From NCBI GenBank assembly GCA_023442775.1, contig JAEZXH010000021.1, positions 62,001 to 126,000 of the forward strand: DNA of 64,000 nt, read 5' to 3'. The first letter of the stretch is position 1. The number at the start of each line of letters is the position of its first letter. The position numbers and the translations under genes were made by a program. The DNA comes from Bacillota bacterium. GTDB lineage: Bacteria; Bacillota; Clostridia; Tissierellales; Peptoniphilaceae. Below the pieces are notes generated by a model. It was not told the origin of the DNA and made no database searches. It saw only the letters and a program-made list of their open reading frames with translations. Positions 7,926 to 15,414 of this stretch are shown here, piece after piece.

Positions 7926-9362
7926 TTATAAAACCTCGCGATCGGGATAATGTTTGTTCCACTCTTCGTCGAAGTAGATGGCGTACTGACGGGGATCTTG
8001 TGCTGGCGTCATGAGAGAGATCACCACGAGGAGCACAAGGCTCACGGGGATGCTCACGAAGAGGGGCGGCCAGGTCACGAGTTTACTCAAGACCACATAG
8101 GAGATGCCGCCGCCGAGCATGGAGGCGATGACTCCAGGACTCGTCGCCCGCTTCCAAAACATCGTGGCCAAGACGGGAACGAGAAGTCCGCCGGCTCCAA
8201 AGGCGTAGCCCAGGAGGAGAAGGCCGATGATCTGGGGATAGAGAACGGCAAACCCAAGGGCCACCAAGGTGACGCAGACGATGAGAATCCGGGTGCGCAG
8301 GAGGGCCTTTTCCGTGGGTGCCTTTCCAAAGAGGGGTTCGATGACGTCGTTGTTGATGTTGGTGGCAGCGCTGATGGAGCAGGAGGCTGCGGTGGACATG
8401 GTGGCAGAGAGGACCGCCGCCAGGAGAAGACCGATGAGGCCGTGGGGCAAGAACTTCAGGATTGCCGTGGCGAGGGCCTGTTGGTCATTAATCCCAGGGA
8501 CGAGGGTAAAGGTCGCCATCCCCACGAGGAGGACCCCAGCGGCGATGATGAGGTACAAGAACCCTGCGAGAATACTCGAGGTCCAGCTCGCCTTCACGTC
8601 CTTGGCGGCGCCGATGTAAGCGTAGGTCGCCTGCATGGTAAAGCCTGCGAGGGCGGTGGGGAGGATGATGGAGCCGATGATGTGAAGCCAGCCCATGTTG
8701 CCCCACTGAAGGTACGCCGCGGGGACGGTGTCGAGCATGGCGTTCCATCCTCCAGCCTTCGTGATGGTCACGGGCATGAGGATGAAGAAGAAGCCGACGA
8801 TCATGATGGTCATCTGGACCCAGTCGTTGTAGATGACCGCCTTGAGGCCACCGAGGATGGTGTAGCCCATGACCACCACCGTGGAGAAAATCATCGCCAC
8901 GTTGAGGTCCCAACCGAGAAGGACGTTGATGAGGGTTCCCGTAGCGACGATTTGCGCCGCGACGAAGCCGGTGTAGGCCAAGCCGTTGGTAATCCCTGCG
9001 AAGACGTGGGAGAACTTCCCAAAGCGGTGGCCGATGTAGCCCCCGATGGAGACCAGGTGGCCACGGTGCATCGCCTTCCAGATTCTCGGAGCGAAGGGCG
9101 CCGAGATCCAGGAGGTCACCATACTGGAGAGCAAGAACCAGCTGCCTCCAAAGCCGTAACTGTATCCGTAGCCTGCGCCGCCGACCACCGTGGGCCCACC
9201 GGCGAGGTTCGCCGTCTTCCCGACGGCGGCACTGAATGCGCCGAAACTCTTCCCGGCGACGACGGCGTCTTCATTGGTCTTCACCGAGCGGGATACCCAC
9301 ACCCCGATGCAGATCAGAAGGGCCATGTAGCCGAAAATAATGAGAACATCTAAGATTGCCAA
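7926..9362 (-). CDS. Sodium:solute symporter (SSS family)
   Basis: 478 aa with about 13 hydrophobic segments, as in PutP/PanF-type Na+-coupled carriers. Motifs include SVKTNEDAVVAGKSFGAFSAAVGKTANLAGGPTV near TM2 and LSATMSTAASCSISAATNINND in the TM8-9 region. An ATG frame extends back to 9431, but residues before VYNLAILDV are hydrophilic and the real start is probably the TTG at 9362, 8 bases after AAAGGAG. Substrate is unknown; the downstream aminotransferase and hydroxyacid dehydrogenase suggest an amino or 2-oxo/2-hydroxy acid. A GTATAC palindrome sits between the Shine-Dalgarno box and the TTG, and two more overlap the promoter. Confidence 0.9.
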   Translation of the reverse strand: MAILDVLIIFGYMALLICIGVWVSRSVKTNEDAVVAGKSFGAFSAAVGKTANLAGGPTVVGGAGYGYSYGFGGSWFLLSSMVTSWISAPFAPRIWKAMHRGHLVSIGGYIGHRFGKFSHVFAGITNGLAYTGFVAAQIVATGTLINVLLGWDLNVAMIFSTVVVMGYTILGGLKAVIYNDWVQMTIMIVGFFFILMPVTITKAGGWNAMLDTVPAAYLQWGNMGWLHIIGSIILPTALAGFTMQATYAYIGAAKDVKASWTSSILAGFLYLIIAAGVLLVGMATFTLVPGINDQQALATAILKFLPHGLIGLLLAAVLSATMSTAASCSISAATNINNDVIEPLFGKAPTEKALLRTRILIVCVTLVALGFAVLYPQIIGLLLLGYAFGAGGLLVPVLATMFWKRATSPGVIASMLGGGISYVVLSKLVTWPPLFVSIPVSLVLLVVISLMTPAQDPRQYAIYFDEEWNKHYPDREVL

Positions 9363-9363
9363 A

Positions 9364-9372
9364 TTGTATACT
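9364..9372 (-). promoter_or_regulatory. TTGTATAC half-perfect operator over the SSS start region
   Basis: Plus-strand TTGTATACT, with core palindrome GTATAC at 9366-9371, lies between AAAGGAG and the TTG start of the symporter. It is the third copy in 130 bases, so it may add roadblock repression. Confidence 0.45.
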
Positions 9373-9453
9373 CCTTTCTTTTTGAAAGAAGGGCTTCCAC
9401 AGCTGCAAGAATGTGTCGTTGTGTGTTGCAATGATGTGAAAACCCTTTTCTCT

Positions 9454-9492
9454 TTGTATACACTATAGCATGGGTCTCGGGCATTGTATACA
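9454..9492 (-). promoter_or_regulatory. Symporter promoter with two flanking TTGTATACA operators
   Basis: Two copies of TTGTATACA lie at 9454-9462 and 9484-9492, 30 bases centre to centre, or about three helical turns. On the minus strand TATAGT (9462-9467) is the -10, and the -35 position (TATACA, 9485-9490) falls inside the upstream operator. The downstream operator covers the expected start point. This is a classical repression layout, and the palindrome fits FadR-class GntR operators; the regulator at 4922-5584 is the likely binder. Confidence 0.65.
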
Positions 9493-9570
9493 GTTTATTT
9501 TTTTCTTTTCGTTTTCCTCTCGAGTTTTCCTCGTCTTTTTCTCCTTTTGTGGTTTTTCCACTGTACACAA

Positions 9571-10836
9571 CTAGACCAGGGCCAAGGAGAGCCAGGGGAT
9601 GAAGGTCGTCAGGAGAAGTACGAGGATGATGAGGCCGATAAACTTCCAGATCCAGGCCACAATCGCCTCGTAGGGCACCTTGGCAATGGCGGAGCCGATG
9701 AAGAGGTTGGCGCCATAGGGCGGGGTAATGAATCCAATCGCCAGGTTCATGGTCATGATGATCCCAAAGTGAATGGGACTCACCCCAAGGGCGAGGATGA
9801 CGGGCAAAAAGATGGGAGCCAAGATGGTGCAACTCGAGATGTTGTCGATGAACATTCCCACGACGAGGAGGAAGAGGTTCAACAGCAAGAGGACGACAAT
9901 CTTGTTGCTGGAGAGGCCAAGTATTGCCGTGGCGATGGAGTTGGGCACCTGCTCCATGGTCATGAGGAAGGAGAAGGAGGTGGAGAGCCCCACGAGGAAG
10001 GATGTGGCTCCGGCGATGAGGACCGAGTCTCTCATGCAATCGAGAAACTCTTTCTTCCCAATTTCCTTGTATACAAAGGTCCCGATGATCCAGGTGTAGA
10101 CGCAACTCACCGCCGCCGCTTCCGTCGGGGTGAAGAGGCCGGAGTAGATGCCTCCTAAGATGATGAGGGGCGAGAGGATGGCCCAGAAGGCGTCGAGGAA
10201 GGCTCGGCCCACGTCGGAGAGTCTTGGCCGGACCCCACTTCCCCGCCAGCCGTGGCTCTTCGCGGTGAAGTAGTTAAAGACCATAATGGCGACGCCCATA
10301 AGGACCCCGGGGAGGATTCCCGCCTTGAAGAGGTCTCCGATGGAGGTGTTGGTGGCGACGCCGTAGATGACGAAGGGGATCGACGGCGGGATGATGACTC
10401 CGATGGTCCCGGCGGCGCAGGTCAGTGCCGTGGCGTAGCTCTTGTCATAGCCCTTTTCCTCCATCTCGGGAACCATGAAGGAGCCGATGGCGGAGACCGT
10501 GGCGGGACCGGAGCCGGAGATGGCGGCGAAGAACATGCAGGTGAGGGTGGTCACCGCCCCAAGGCCTCCGGTGAAATACCCCACCAAGGCGTCGGCGAGG
10601 CGCAGGAGACGACGGGAGATGCCGCCGTAGCGCATGAAGTTTCCCGCGAGCATGAAAAAGGGAATCGCCATGAGAGAGAAGCTGTCCAATGCGGCAAAGG
10701 CGTTTTGGACGACGAGCATTGTGTCGATGTTGGTGGTGAGTAAGAGGGCCAAGAGGGTGGCCAGGCCCATGGCAATGCCGATGGGAAGACTTAGGGTCGC
10801 AAAGACGACGAGGAGGAGAAAGAGTAGAAGAACCAT
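9571..10836 (-). CDS. dctM: TRAP transporter large permease (DctM)
   Basis: 421 aa with about 12 membrane segments. Family signatures: FFMLAGNFMRYGGISRRLL near the N-terminus, SGSGPATVSAIGSFMVPEM, and IIPPSIPFVIYGV. DctM is the Na+-coupled channel component of periplasmic-type tripartite carriers for carboxylic and sialic-type acids. Its ATG overlaps the dctQ stop as TAATG. A perfect TTGTATACAA copy lies within the coding sequence at 10068-10077. No convincing terminator is visible between its stop and the symporter promoter. Confidence 0.95.
   Translation of the reverse strand: MVLLLFLLLVVFATLSLPIGIAMGLATLLALLLTTNIDTMLVVQNAFAALDSFSLMAIPFFMLAGNFMRYGGISRRLLRLADALVGYFTGGLGAVTTLTCMFFAAISGSGPATVSAIGSFMVPEMEEKGYDKSYATALTCAAGTIGVIIPPSIPFVIYGVATNTSIGDLFKAGILPGVLMGVAIMVFNYFTAKSHGWRGSGVRPRLSDVGRAFLDAFWAILSPLIILGGIYSGLFTPTEAAAVSCVYTWIIGTFVYKEIGKKEFLDCMRDSVLIAGATSFLVGLSTSFSFLMTMEQVPNSIATAILGLSSNKIVVLLLLNLFLLVVGMFIDNISSCTILAPIFLPVILALGVSPIHFGIIMTMNLAIGFITPPYGANLFIGSAIAKVPYEAIVAWIWKFIGLIILVLLLTTFIPWLSLALV
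10066..10080. promoter_or_regulatory. Perfect intragenic copy of the TTGTATACAA palindrome
   Basis: CCTTGTATACAAAGG is the most symmetrical copy in the window, with the 10-base palindrome TTGTATACAA at 10068-10077. It lies inside dctM at codons for VYKEIG. It could be a roadblock operator or chance. Confidence 0.4.
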
Positions 10837-11309
10837 TAGAACACCTCCCCTTTCAACAGATGATCAAGGCGCTGCAACAGGCGCAGGCTCATGAGGATTC
10901 CTCCCAGGGGCACCGAGGCGTAGGGGATGACCATGGGCAGCTGGAGGGCCGGGGAGCGCTGCCCGATGTGGGCTTGAATGTGGCACAGTTGGATCCCTCG
11001 AATCGAAAGCCACAAGGAGAAGACGAGAAAGATGGCCATGACGAGAATCTCGAGGCGTCTCTTCTTCTCCTCGGGCAGGCGATCGCGGAAGGAGGTAATC
11101 CGAATGTGGGCCGATTCCTTCACCGCATAGGCGGCGCCGATCCAAATCTGATAGAGCATAATGTAGCGAGCCAACTCCTCAATCCAGACGATGCTCATGT
11201 GGAAGGCCCGAAGGACGACTTGGGTGAAGATGAGCAGAACCATCACAATGAGACTTGCGATGAGAAAGGCCTCCTCAAAGGACGATTCCAAACGACGTAA
11301 GAGGGTCAT
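10836..11309 (-). CDS. dctQ: TRAP transporter small permease (DctQ)
   Basis: 157 aa with four hydrophobic segments, normal for DctQ. Family residues seen: the segment IVMVLLIFTQVVLRAF, then WIEELARYIMLYQIWIGAAYAVKESAHIRI, which is the conserved EELARY...G region. DctQ bridges the substrate-binding protein and DctM in the membrane. Its start overlaps the dctP stop by four bases (ATGA), so translation is coupled. Confidence 0.95.
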   Translation of the reverse strand: MTLLRRLESSFEEAFLIASLIVMVLLIFTQVVLRAFHMSIVWIEELARYIMLYQIWIGAAYAVKESAHIRITSFRDRLPEEKKRRLEILVMAIFLVFSLWLSIRGIQLCHIQAHIGQRSPALQLPMVIPYASVPLGGILMSLRLLQRLDHLLKGEVF

Positions 11310-12346
11310 GGGGTGCCTCCTTCGTTGTACTTCATGGCGAAATCCACGAGTTCTTGACTGCCGTACTCTCGGGTGTAGAGGTCGTAGACGCCCTTAGCCT
11401 TTTCAATGAAGGCATCCTTTTGCTCCGAGGTCAGCGGGACGATCTTCATCCCCTTTTCCTCGGCCATCTTCAAGAACTCCTGCTCCTTTTCCTCGGCGCG
11501 GGCTCGGCTCGTCATGAGGTAGGTCTTGGCGCAGTCGTCTAAAAGGGCCCGGTCTTCCTCGTCCAAGGCGTTGTAGAAGTCCTCATTCATGAGAAAGGCC
11601 CCGGTGGAGAAGACGTGTCCCGTCAAGGACAAGGTGTTTTGCACCTCGTAAAACCTCGAGGAATAGGTGACGAGGATGGGATTTTCCTGGGCGTCGATGG
11701 CCCCTTGTTGGAGGGCGGTAAAGAGCTCGGAGAAGCTCATCGGCGTCGGGTTCGCGCCCCAGGCCCTGAAAGAGGCGATGTGAATCGGGTTTTCCATGGT
11801 GCGGATGGAGAGGCCCTTCAAGTCCTCGGGGCTCTGAATGGGGCGATTGTTGGTGGTGATGTAGCGATACCCAGTCTGATTGAAGCCGAGGTTGATGATT
11901 CCAAGGGGACGGACGAGCTCTTTTAAGGCGTCGCCGAGTTCGTGGTCGTAGGCGGCAAAGGCGGCGTCACGGGTCTTAAAGATAAAGGGTAAATCCGAGA
12001 CCATGTACTCGGGGACGAACCCTGCGAGGACGGCACTGCCGGGAAGGGCTCCGTGGAGAAATCCCAAGATGGTACTCTCCACCATCTGACGGTCTCCTCC
12101 GAGGACCCCATTGGGGTAGATGCGCACCTCGAACCGGCCGTTAGAGCGGCTCTCCAGTTCCTTCTTAAACTCCAAGAGACATTGGTGCTGGGGCGTATCC
12201 TCCGCCACGACGTGACCGATGCGCAGGACGATGTGGTCCTTGTCCACGTGGGTGTGGTTGTAATCTTCCTTCCAAAAGAGGGCGCCGTTGATGAGGATAG
12301 CGCAGAGAAGAATGATGAGAACTCCCCGTTTCCGATGACGATCCAT
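11306..12346 (-). CDS. dctP: TRAP transporter substrate-binding protein (DctP)
   Basis: 346 aa. One N-terminal membrane segment (GVLIILLCAILINGALFW) is followed by a DctP-fold domain: LRIGHVVAEDTPQHQ, RFEVRIYPNGVLGGDRQMVE, and the substrate-carboxylate region SIRTMENPIHIASFRAWGANPTPM with the conserved Arg. There is no lipobox, so it is membrane-tethered by the N-terminal helix. It should capture a carboxylate ligand. A longer frame begins at 12406, but the ATG at 12346 has GAAAGGAGG at correct spacing. It is the first gene of the TRAP operon. Confidence 0.94.
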   Translation of the reverse strand: MDRHRKRGVLIILLCAILINGALFWKEDYNHTHVDKDHIVLRIGHVVAEDTPQHQCLLEFKKELESRSNGRFEVRIYPNGVLGGDRQMVESTILGFLHGALPGSAVLAGFVPEYMVSDLPFIFKTRDAAFAAYDHELGDALKELVRPLGIINLGFNQTGYRYITTNNRPIQSPEDLKGLSIRTMENPIHIASFRAWGANPTPMSFSELFTALQQGAIDAQENPILVTYSSRFYEVQNTLSLTGHVFSTGAFLMNEDFYNALDEEDRALLDDCAKTYLMTSRARAEEKEQEFLKMAEEKGMKIVPLTSEQKDAFIEKAKGVYDLYTREYGSQELVDFAMKYNEGGTP

Positions 12347-12394
12347 CGTGTCCTCCTTTCCTTGACACTTGTGGAAAACGCTTTGTTCTCTTTC

Positions 12395-12446
12395 GTTATA
12401 GAACACCCCCCCTATTTGTCAAGTTGCATTTCAAAAATTGTATACA
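12395..12446 (-). promoter_or_regulatory. TRAP operon promoter with upstream TTGTATACA site
   Basis: Minus-strand TTGACA (12417-12422) and TATAAC (12395-12400) with a 16-base spacer that contains a G7 run. TTGTATACA lies at 12438-12446, about 16 bases upstream of the -35. An operator upstream of the -35 is more typical of activation than of simple steric repression. Confidence 0.65.
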
Positions 12447-12485
12447 TATCTAAAAAGTTTTCCTGCTTTCCCTTCGTTTTTGGCA

Positions 12486-12509
12486 CAAAAAAAGAGCCTG
12501 AAGGCTCTC
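12486..12509 (-). terminator. Terminator of the amino-acid ABC operon
   Basis: Minus-strand AGAGCC-TTCA-GGCTCT hairpin followed by seven T's. It separates the ABC operon from the dctP promoter. Confidence 0.9.
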
Positions 12510-12533
12510 TTGTGAGGATTTCTAGGAGGAAGA

Positions 12534-12542
12534 GTGTATACA
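12534..12542. promoter_or_regulatory. GTGTATACA copy at the end of the ABC operon
   Basis: The GTATAC core (12536-12541) sits between the ATPase stop and its terminator, 96 bases from the site upstream of dctP. It could form a looped pair with that site, or be incidental. Confidence 0.3.
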
Positions 12543-12544
12543 GA

Positions 12545-13240
12545 CTAGGCGGGGGTCTCCTCCCGGAAGACCCCCTCTTCAATGTGAAGGATCCGATCGG
12601 CGATGTCCCGGGCGAAGAGGTCGTCGTGGGTGACGATGAGGATGGCGATCCCCTCTCTTGCCAATTGACGCAGGATGTCCACCACCTGGTCCTTGGTCTG
12701 GGCATCGAGGGCGGAGGTGGGTTCGTCGAAGCAGAGAATCTTCGGGTCGAGCATGACGGCGCGGGCAATGGCGACCCGCTGGCGTTGGCCCCCGGAGAGT
12801 TGGTGGGGCAGGTAGTCTTTGCGGTCGAGAAGATCCATGGCCTCGAGGAGGCGAAGGGCGCGGGTTTTCAACTCTTCTTCCGAGGCGAGGTGTGCCTCTC
12901 TCGGGGCGAGGAGGAGGTTCTCCATGACGCTCATGTGGGGAAAGAGGTTGAAGTTTTGAAAGACGAGGCCAATCTTTTGGCGAATCCTTGCAAGGGCCTC
13001 TCCCGTGGCGTAACGGGGTTTTCCATCGACGGTGGTGACGAGGGGCTCTTCGTCGATCTCAATGGTGCCCGCGTCGACGGTCTCTAAGTGGTTGAGGGCA
13101 CGCAGAAGGGTCGTCTTTCCCTCTCCGCTCTTTCCCTGAATGACCACAATCTCCCCTGCTCTGACCTCGCAGGAGAGGTCCTCCCAGACGGTGAGGGAGG
13201 GGGAAAAACTCTTTTTCAGGTGTTCGATACGAAGGACCAT
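12545..13240 (-). CDS. Polar amino-acid ABC transporter ATP-binding protein
   Basis: 231 aa of the GlnQ/HisP type. Walker A GKSGEGKTT (residues 36-44), Q-loop VFQNFNLFPHM, signature LSGGQRQRVAIARA, Walker B ILCFDEPTSALD, and H-loop IVTHDD are all intact. It energises uptake by the permease encoded 9 bases upstream. Normal length. GTTAGGAGGAG precedes the ATG. It is the last gene of a binding protein-permease-ATPase operon. Confidence 0.95.
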   Translation of the reverse strand: MVLRIEHLKKSFSPSLTVWEDLSCEVRAGEIVVIQGKSGEGKTTLLRALNHLETVDAGTIEIDEEPLVTTVDGKPRYATGEALARIRQKIGLVFQNFNLFPHMSVMENLLLAPREAHLASEEELKTRALRLLEAMDLLDRKDYLPHQLSGGQRQRVAIARAVMLDPKILCFDEPTSALDAQTKDQVVDILRQLAREGIAILIVTHDDLFARDIADRILHIEEGVFREETPA

Positions 13241-13249
13241 AGTCTCCTC

Positions 13250-13900
13250 CTAACTGAGATAGTCGACGCGCTTTTCTACGCGGCTTAGGATGTGGCTCAA
13301 TACGGCGACGAAGACGAGGTAGAGGACGCCGACGTAGAGGTAGGGAGTCAGGGTCGAATACTTAATCGAGGTCGCCTTCGCCGCCTTCAAGACGTCCATG
13401 ACCCCGAGGGTGAAGACAAGGGAGGTGTCCTTCACCAAGGTGATGACCTCGTTGGAGAGGGAGGGTAGCACCGTGCGCATCACTTGGGGGAGGATGACCT
13501 TCTTAAAGGCGGAGAGTTTTGAGAGGCCAAGGACCTGGCAGGCCTCCCACTGTCCCCGGTCGATGGATTGGATGCCGCCGCGGAAGATCTCTGCAAAGTA
13601 GGCGGCGTAGTTGAGGACGAAGGCGACGAAGATCGCCGTGTTTCTCCCGAGGACGATTCCTCCTCCCGGCAGTTGGGGCAGTCCGAAGAAGATGAACATC
13701 ATCTGCAAAAGCAGCGGGGTGCCACGCATGAGGTAAATATAGGTGGCGGTGAGTTTTGAGAGGACGGGGTTTTTCGACAGACGAAGCGCTGCCACCAGAA
13801 GGGACAGGGGCAGCGACAGGAGGAGGGTGATGAGGAAAACCCCTACCGTCATCTTCATCCCCTCGAGGACCAAGGGGATGAGCATGGGCAGGACATTCAT
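13250..13900 (-). CDS. Amino-acid ABC transporter permease
   Basis: 216 aa, typical of HisM/GlnP-type permeases with five or six membrane segments. The N-terminal TM1 region ALEG-like VLEGMKMTVGVFLITLLLS, the RGTPLLLQMMFIFFGLP signature after TM2, and the EAA loop EACQVLGLSKLSAFKKVILPQVMR, which contacts the ATPase, are all present. A single permease gene implies a homodimer. Confidence 0.94.
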   Translation of the reverse strand: MNVLPMLIPLVLEGMKMTVGVFLITLLLSLPLSLLVAALRLSKNPVLSKLTATYIYLMRGTPLLLQMMFIFFGLPQLPGGGIVLGRNTAIFVAFVLNYAAYFAEIFRGGIQSIDRGQWEACQVLGLSKLSAFKKVILPQVMRTVLPSLSNEVITLVKDTSLVFTLGVMDVLKAAKATSIKYSTLTPYLYVGVLYLVFVAVLSHILSRVEKRVDYLS

Positions 13901-13927
13901 AGGGAAATGATCCTTTCTGTGGTCGGC

Positions 13928-14734
13928 TTAGTTTTCAGAGAGCCACTTGGCCTTGATGGTGTCGTAGGTGCCGTCGGCTTTCATGTCGTCGAGGGCCTTG
14001 TCGAGGGCCTCTTTGAGGGCGGTATCCGAGAGGCGCATCCCCACGGCGAACTCCTCTTCCCCGAAGTCTTCATCGAGGACCCTGTACTTCTCTTCCCCGT
14101 TTCTCTTCATGTAGTCACGGGCGAGGACTTCATCGGCGACGACGGCGTCGCTACGGGTGGCCTCCAAGTCCTTGAAGCACTCCACGTTGGTGGGAAATTC
14201 GATGAGGGCGCCACCGTCCAGGCTCTCGACGAAGGCGGTGTCTTTTTGGACTGCCTCGAGGGCGGAGGACTCTCCCTGGACCGAGACGGATTTTCCAGCG
14301 AGGTCTGCCTTCGTCTTCACGGGACTATCGGCGAGGGTGACGATGATTTGTCGATTGTCAAGATAGGGTTTTGAAAAGAGAATTTTTTCTTCCCGCTCTG
14401 GGGTGATGGAAAACCCGTTCCAGATAAAGTCGATATTTCCCGCATCGAGTTCCGCTTCCTTCACATCCCAATCGATGGGCAAGAAGTCGATGGTGATGCC
14501 CATGCGCTTGGCGGCTTCCTTGGCCAAGTCGATGTCAAACCCGACGAGTTCACCCTTGTCGTCCCGAAAACCCATGGGCATAAAGGTGTCGTCGAGTCCG
14601 GCAATGTAGGTGCGTTCTCCTAGGCCCGAGGCCTCTTTGGCGGTGGTGTTTTCCGCGGCTGGGGCGGAGGATTGGCAGGCGCCCAAGAGAAGGGCGACGG
14701 CGAGAATGGTCACGGCGAGAATTTTGCGCTTCAT
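13928..14734 (-). CDS. Amino-acid ABC transporter substrate-binding lipoprotein
   Basis: 268 aa. Lipoprotein signal (MKRKILAVTILAVALLLGAC) followed by a SBP_bac_3 domain: YIAGLDDTFMPMGFRDDKGELVGFDIDLAKEAAKRM, the family signature (GFDIDLA), WNGFSITPEREEKILFSKPY, and a second lobe with ADLAGKSVSVQGESSALEA. Specificity cannot be read directly. The Arg-rich leader peptide immediately upstream hints at arginine or another basic amino acid. It is the first gene of the operon, with GAAAGGATATCCTC before the ATG. Confidence 0.93.
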   Translation of the reverse strand: MKRKILAVTILAVALLLGACQSSAPAAENTTAKEASGLGERTYIAGLDDTFMPMGFRDDKGELVGFDIDLAKEAAKRMGITIDFLPIDWDVKEAELDAGNIDFIWNGFSITPEREEKILFSKPYLDNRQIIVTLADSPVKTKADLAGKSVSVQGESSALEAVQKDTAFVESLDGGALIEFPTNVECFKDLEATRSDAVVADEVLARDYMKRNGEEKYRVLDEDFGEEEFAVGMRLSDTALKEALDKALDDMKADGTYDTIKAKWLSEN

Positions 14735-14756
14735 GAGGATATCCTTTCGTAGTTCT

Positions 14757-14828
14757 TCAAATTGACGGACGAGAAATTTTCACGAGGCGATGGCGAAGGG
14801 TCGCTCGGCCTCGAAAGACTTGGCGCAT
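14757..14828 (-). CDS. Putative arginine-rich leader peptide (23 aa)
   Basis: A 24-codon frame with a strong box (AAAGGAGG, six bases before the ATG) in the leader of the ABC operon, ending 22 bases before the binding-protein gene. It begins MRQVFRGRATLRHR and ends KISRPSI; six of 23 residues are Arg, with two further basic residues. Arg codons are at positions 2, 6, 8, 12, 14 and 20, using CGC, CGA and CGT. A short, well-initiated frame rich in one amino acid before a transporter operon is the layout of ribosome-mediated attenuation. Whether the leader folds into alternative structures is unproven, and no clear terminator was seen in the interval. Confidence 0.5.
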   Translation of the reverse strand: MRQVFRGRATLRHRLVKISRPSI

Positions 14829-14864
14829 CCTACGCCTCCTTTCAAATTCTTGCGCGATGGTTTA

Positions 14865-14916
14865 CTTTAGTGTAGTAACGTAATATTAGTATAGGGGACT
14901 TTCCTCGCTTTGACAA
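14865..14916 (-). promoter_or_regulatory. Promoter of the amino-acid ABC operon
   Basis: Minus-strand TTGTCA (14911-14916) and TATACT (14888-14893) with 17-base spacing. A direct repeat TTAGTGTAG / TTAGTATAG (plus strand, around 14867-14875 and 14886-14894) covers the -10 and the start region and may be an operator. The 320-base interval 14735-15054 holds this promoter, the leader peptide, and on the other strand the lrgA promoter. Confidence 0.7.
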
Positions 14917-15017
14917 GGGTTTTTCGCAAAAAACTTTCTCACTACAAAAAACCGGCGTACAGAATGGGAACTTTTCCCGAAAACCCTTGAAAGATGGCAG
15001 TTTTTTCAAAAAGAGGC

Positions 15018-15023
15018 TATAAT
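15018..15023 (+). promoter_or_regulatory. Probable -10 of the lrgA-lrgB promoter
   Basis: Perfect TATAAT about 31 bases before the GTG start of lrgA. No good -35 at 17 bases is visible, so an activator may be needed. Confidence 0.5.
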
Positions 15024-15054
15024 AGAAAGAATTGAAGATTTAGGAGGTAATGAC

Positions 15055-15414
15055 GTGAAGAAAGGATACGGATTTGGCATCATCTTGGCCTGTCTTCTTC
15101 TGGGCCAAGGGCTTCATCTCTTGATCCCCGTAAAGATTCCCGGGCCGATCTATGGGATGGCGATTCTCTTTGCCCTCTTGGTGTTGAAGGTGGTGAAGGT
15201 GGAGATGGTGGAAGAGGCGGCGGATCTTCTCATCCGCAATATGATTCTCTTCTTCGTCCCGGGAGGGGTGCTCCTGGCGAAGGTCTGGGGACTCGTGGCG
15301 GGAAATCTTCTCGCCATCGTCCTCACCCTCACCATCTCGACCCTTCTCACCCTCGTGGTGGTGGCGAAGAGCTGTGACGGTCTCATTGAAAAGAAGGAGG
15401 CTAGCCGTGATTGA
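15055..15414 (+). CDS. lrgA: CidA/LrgA family holin-like protein
   Basis: 119 aa, normal for the family, with four hydrophobic segments. The signature IKIPGPIYGMAILFALL (here VKIPGPIYGM) is clear. LrgA/CidA are small holin-like membrane proteins linked to murein hydrolase activity, cell lysis and, in some species, pyruvate transport. The GTG start follows TAGGAGGTAATGAC. The end overlaps the lrgB start by eight bases, so the pair is coupled. Confidence 0.92.
   Translation: MKKGYGFGIILACLLLGQGLHLLIPVKIPGPIYGMAILFALLVLKVVKVEMVEEAADLLIRNMILFFVPGGVLLAKVWGLVAGNLLAIVLTLTISTLLTLVVVAKSCDGLIEKKEASRD

Noticed and set aside
7950..9353. 467-codon plus-strand frame opposite the SSS symporter
   Set aside because: Antisense shadow of a GC-rich membrane-protein gene: His/Asp/Gly-rich, no ribosome site, no family, while the minus strand encodes a clear symporter.
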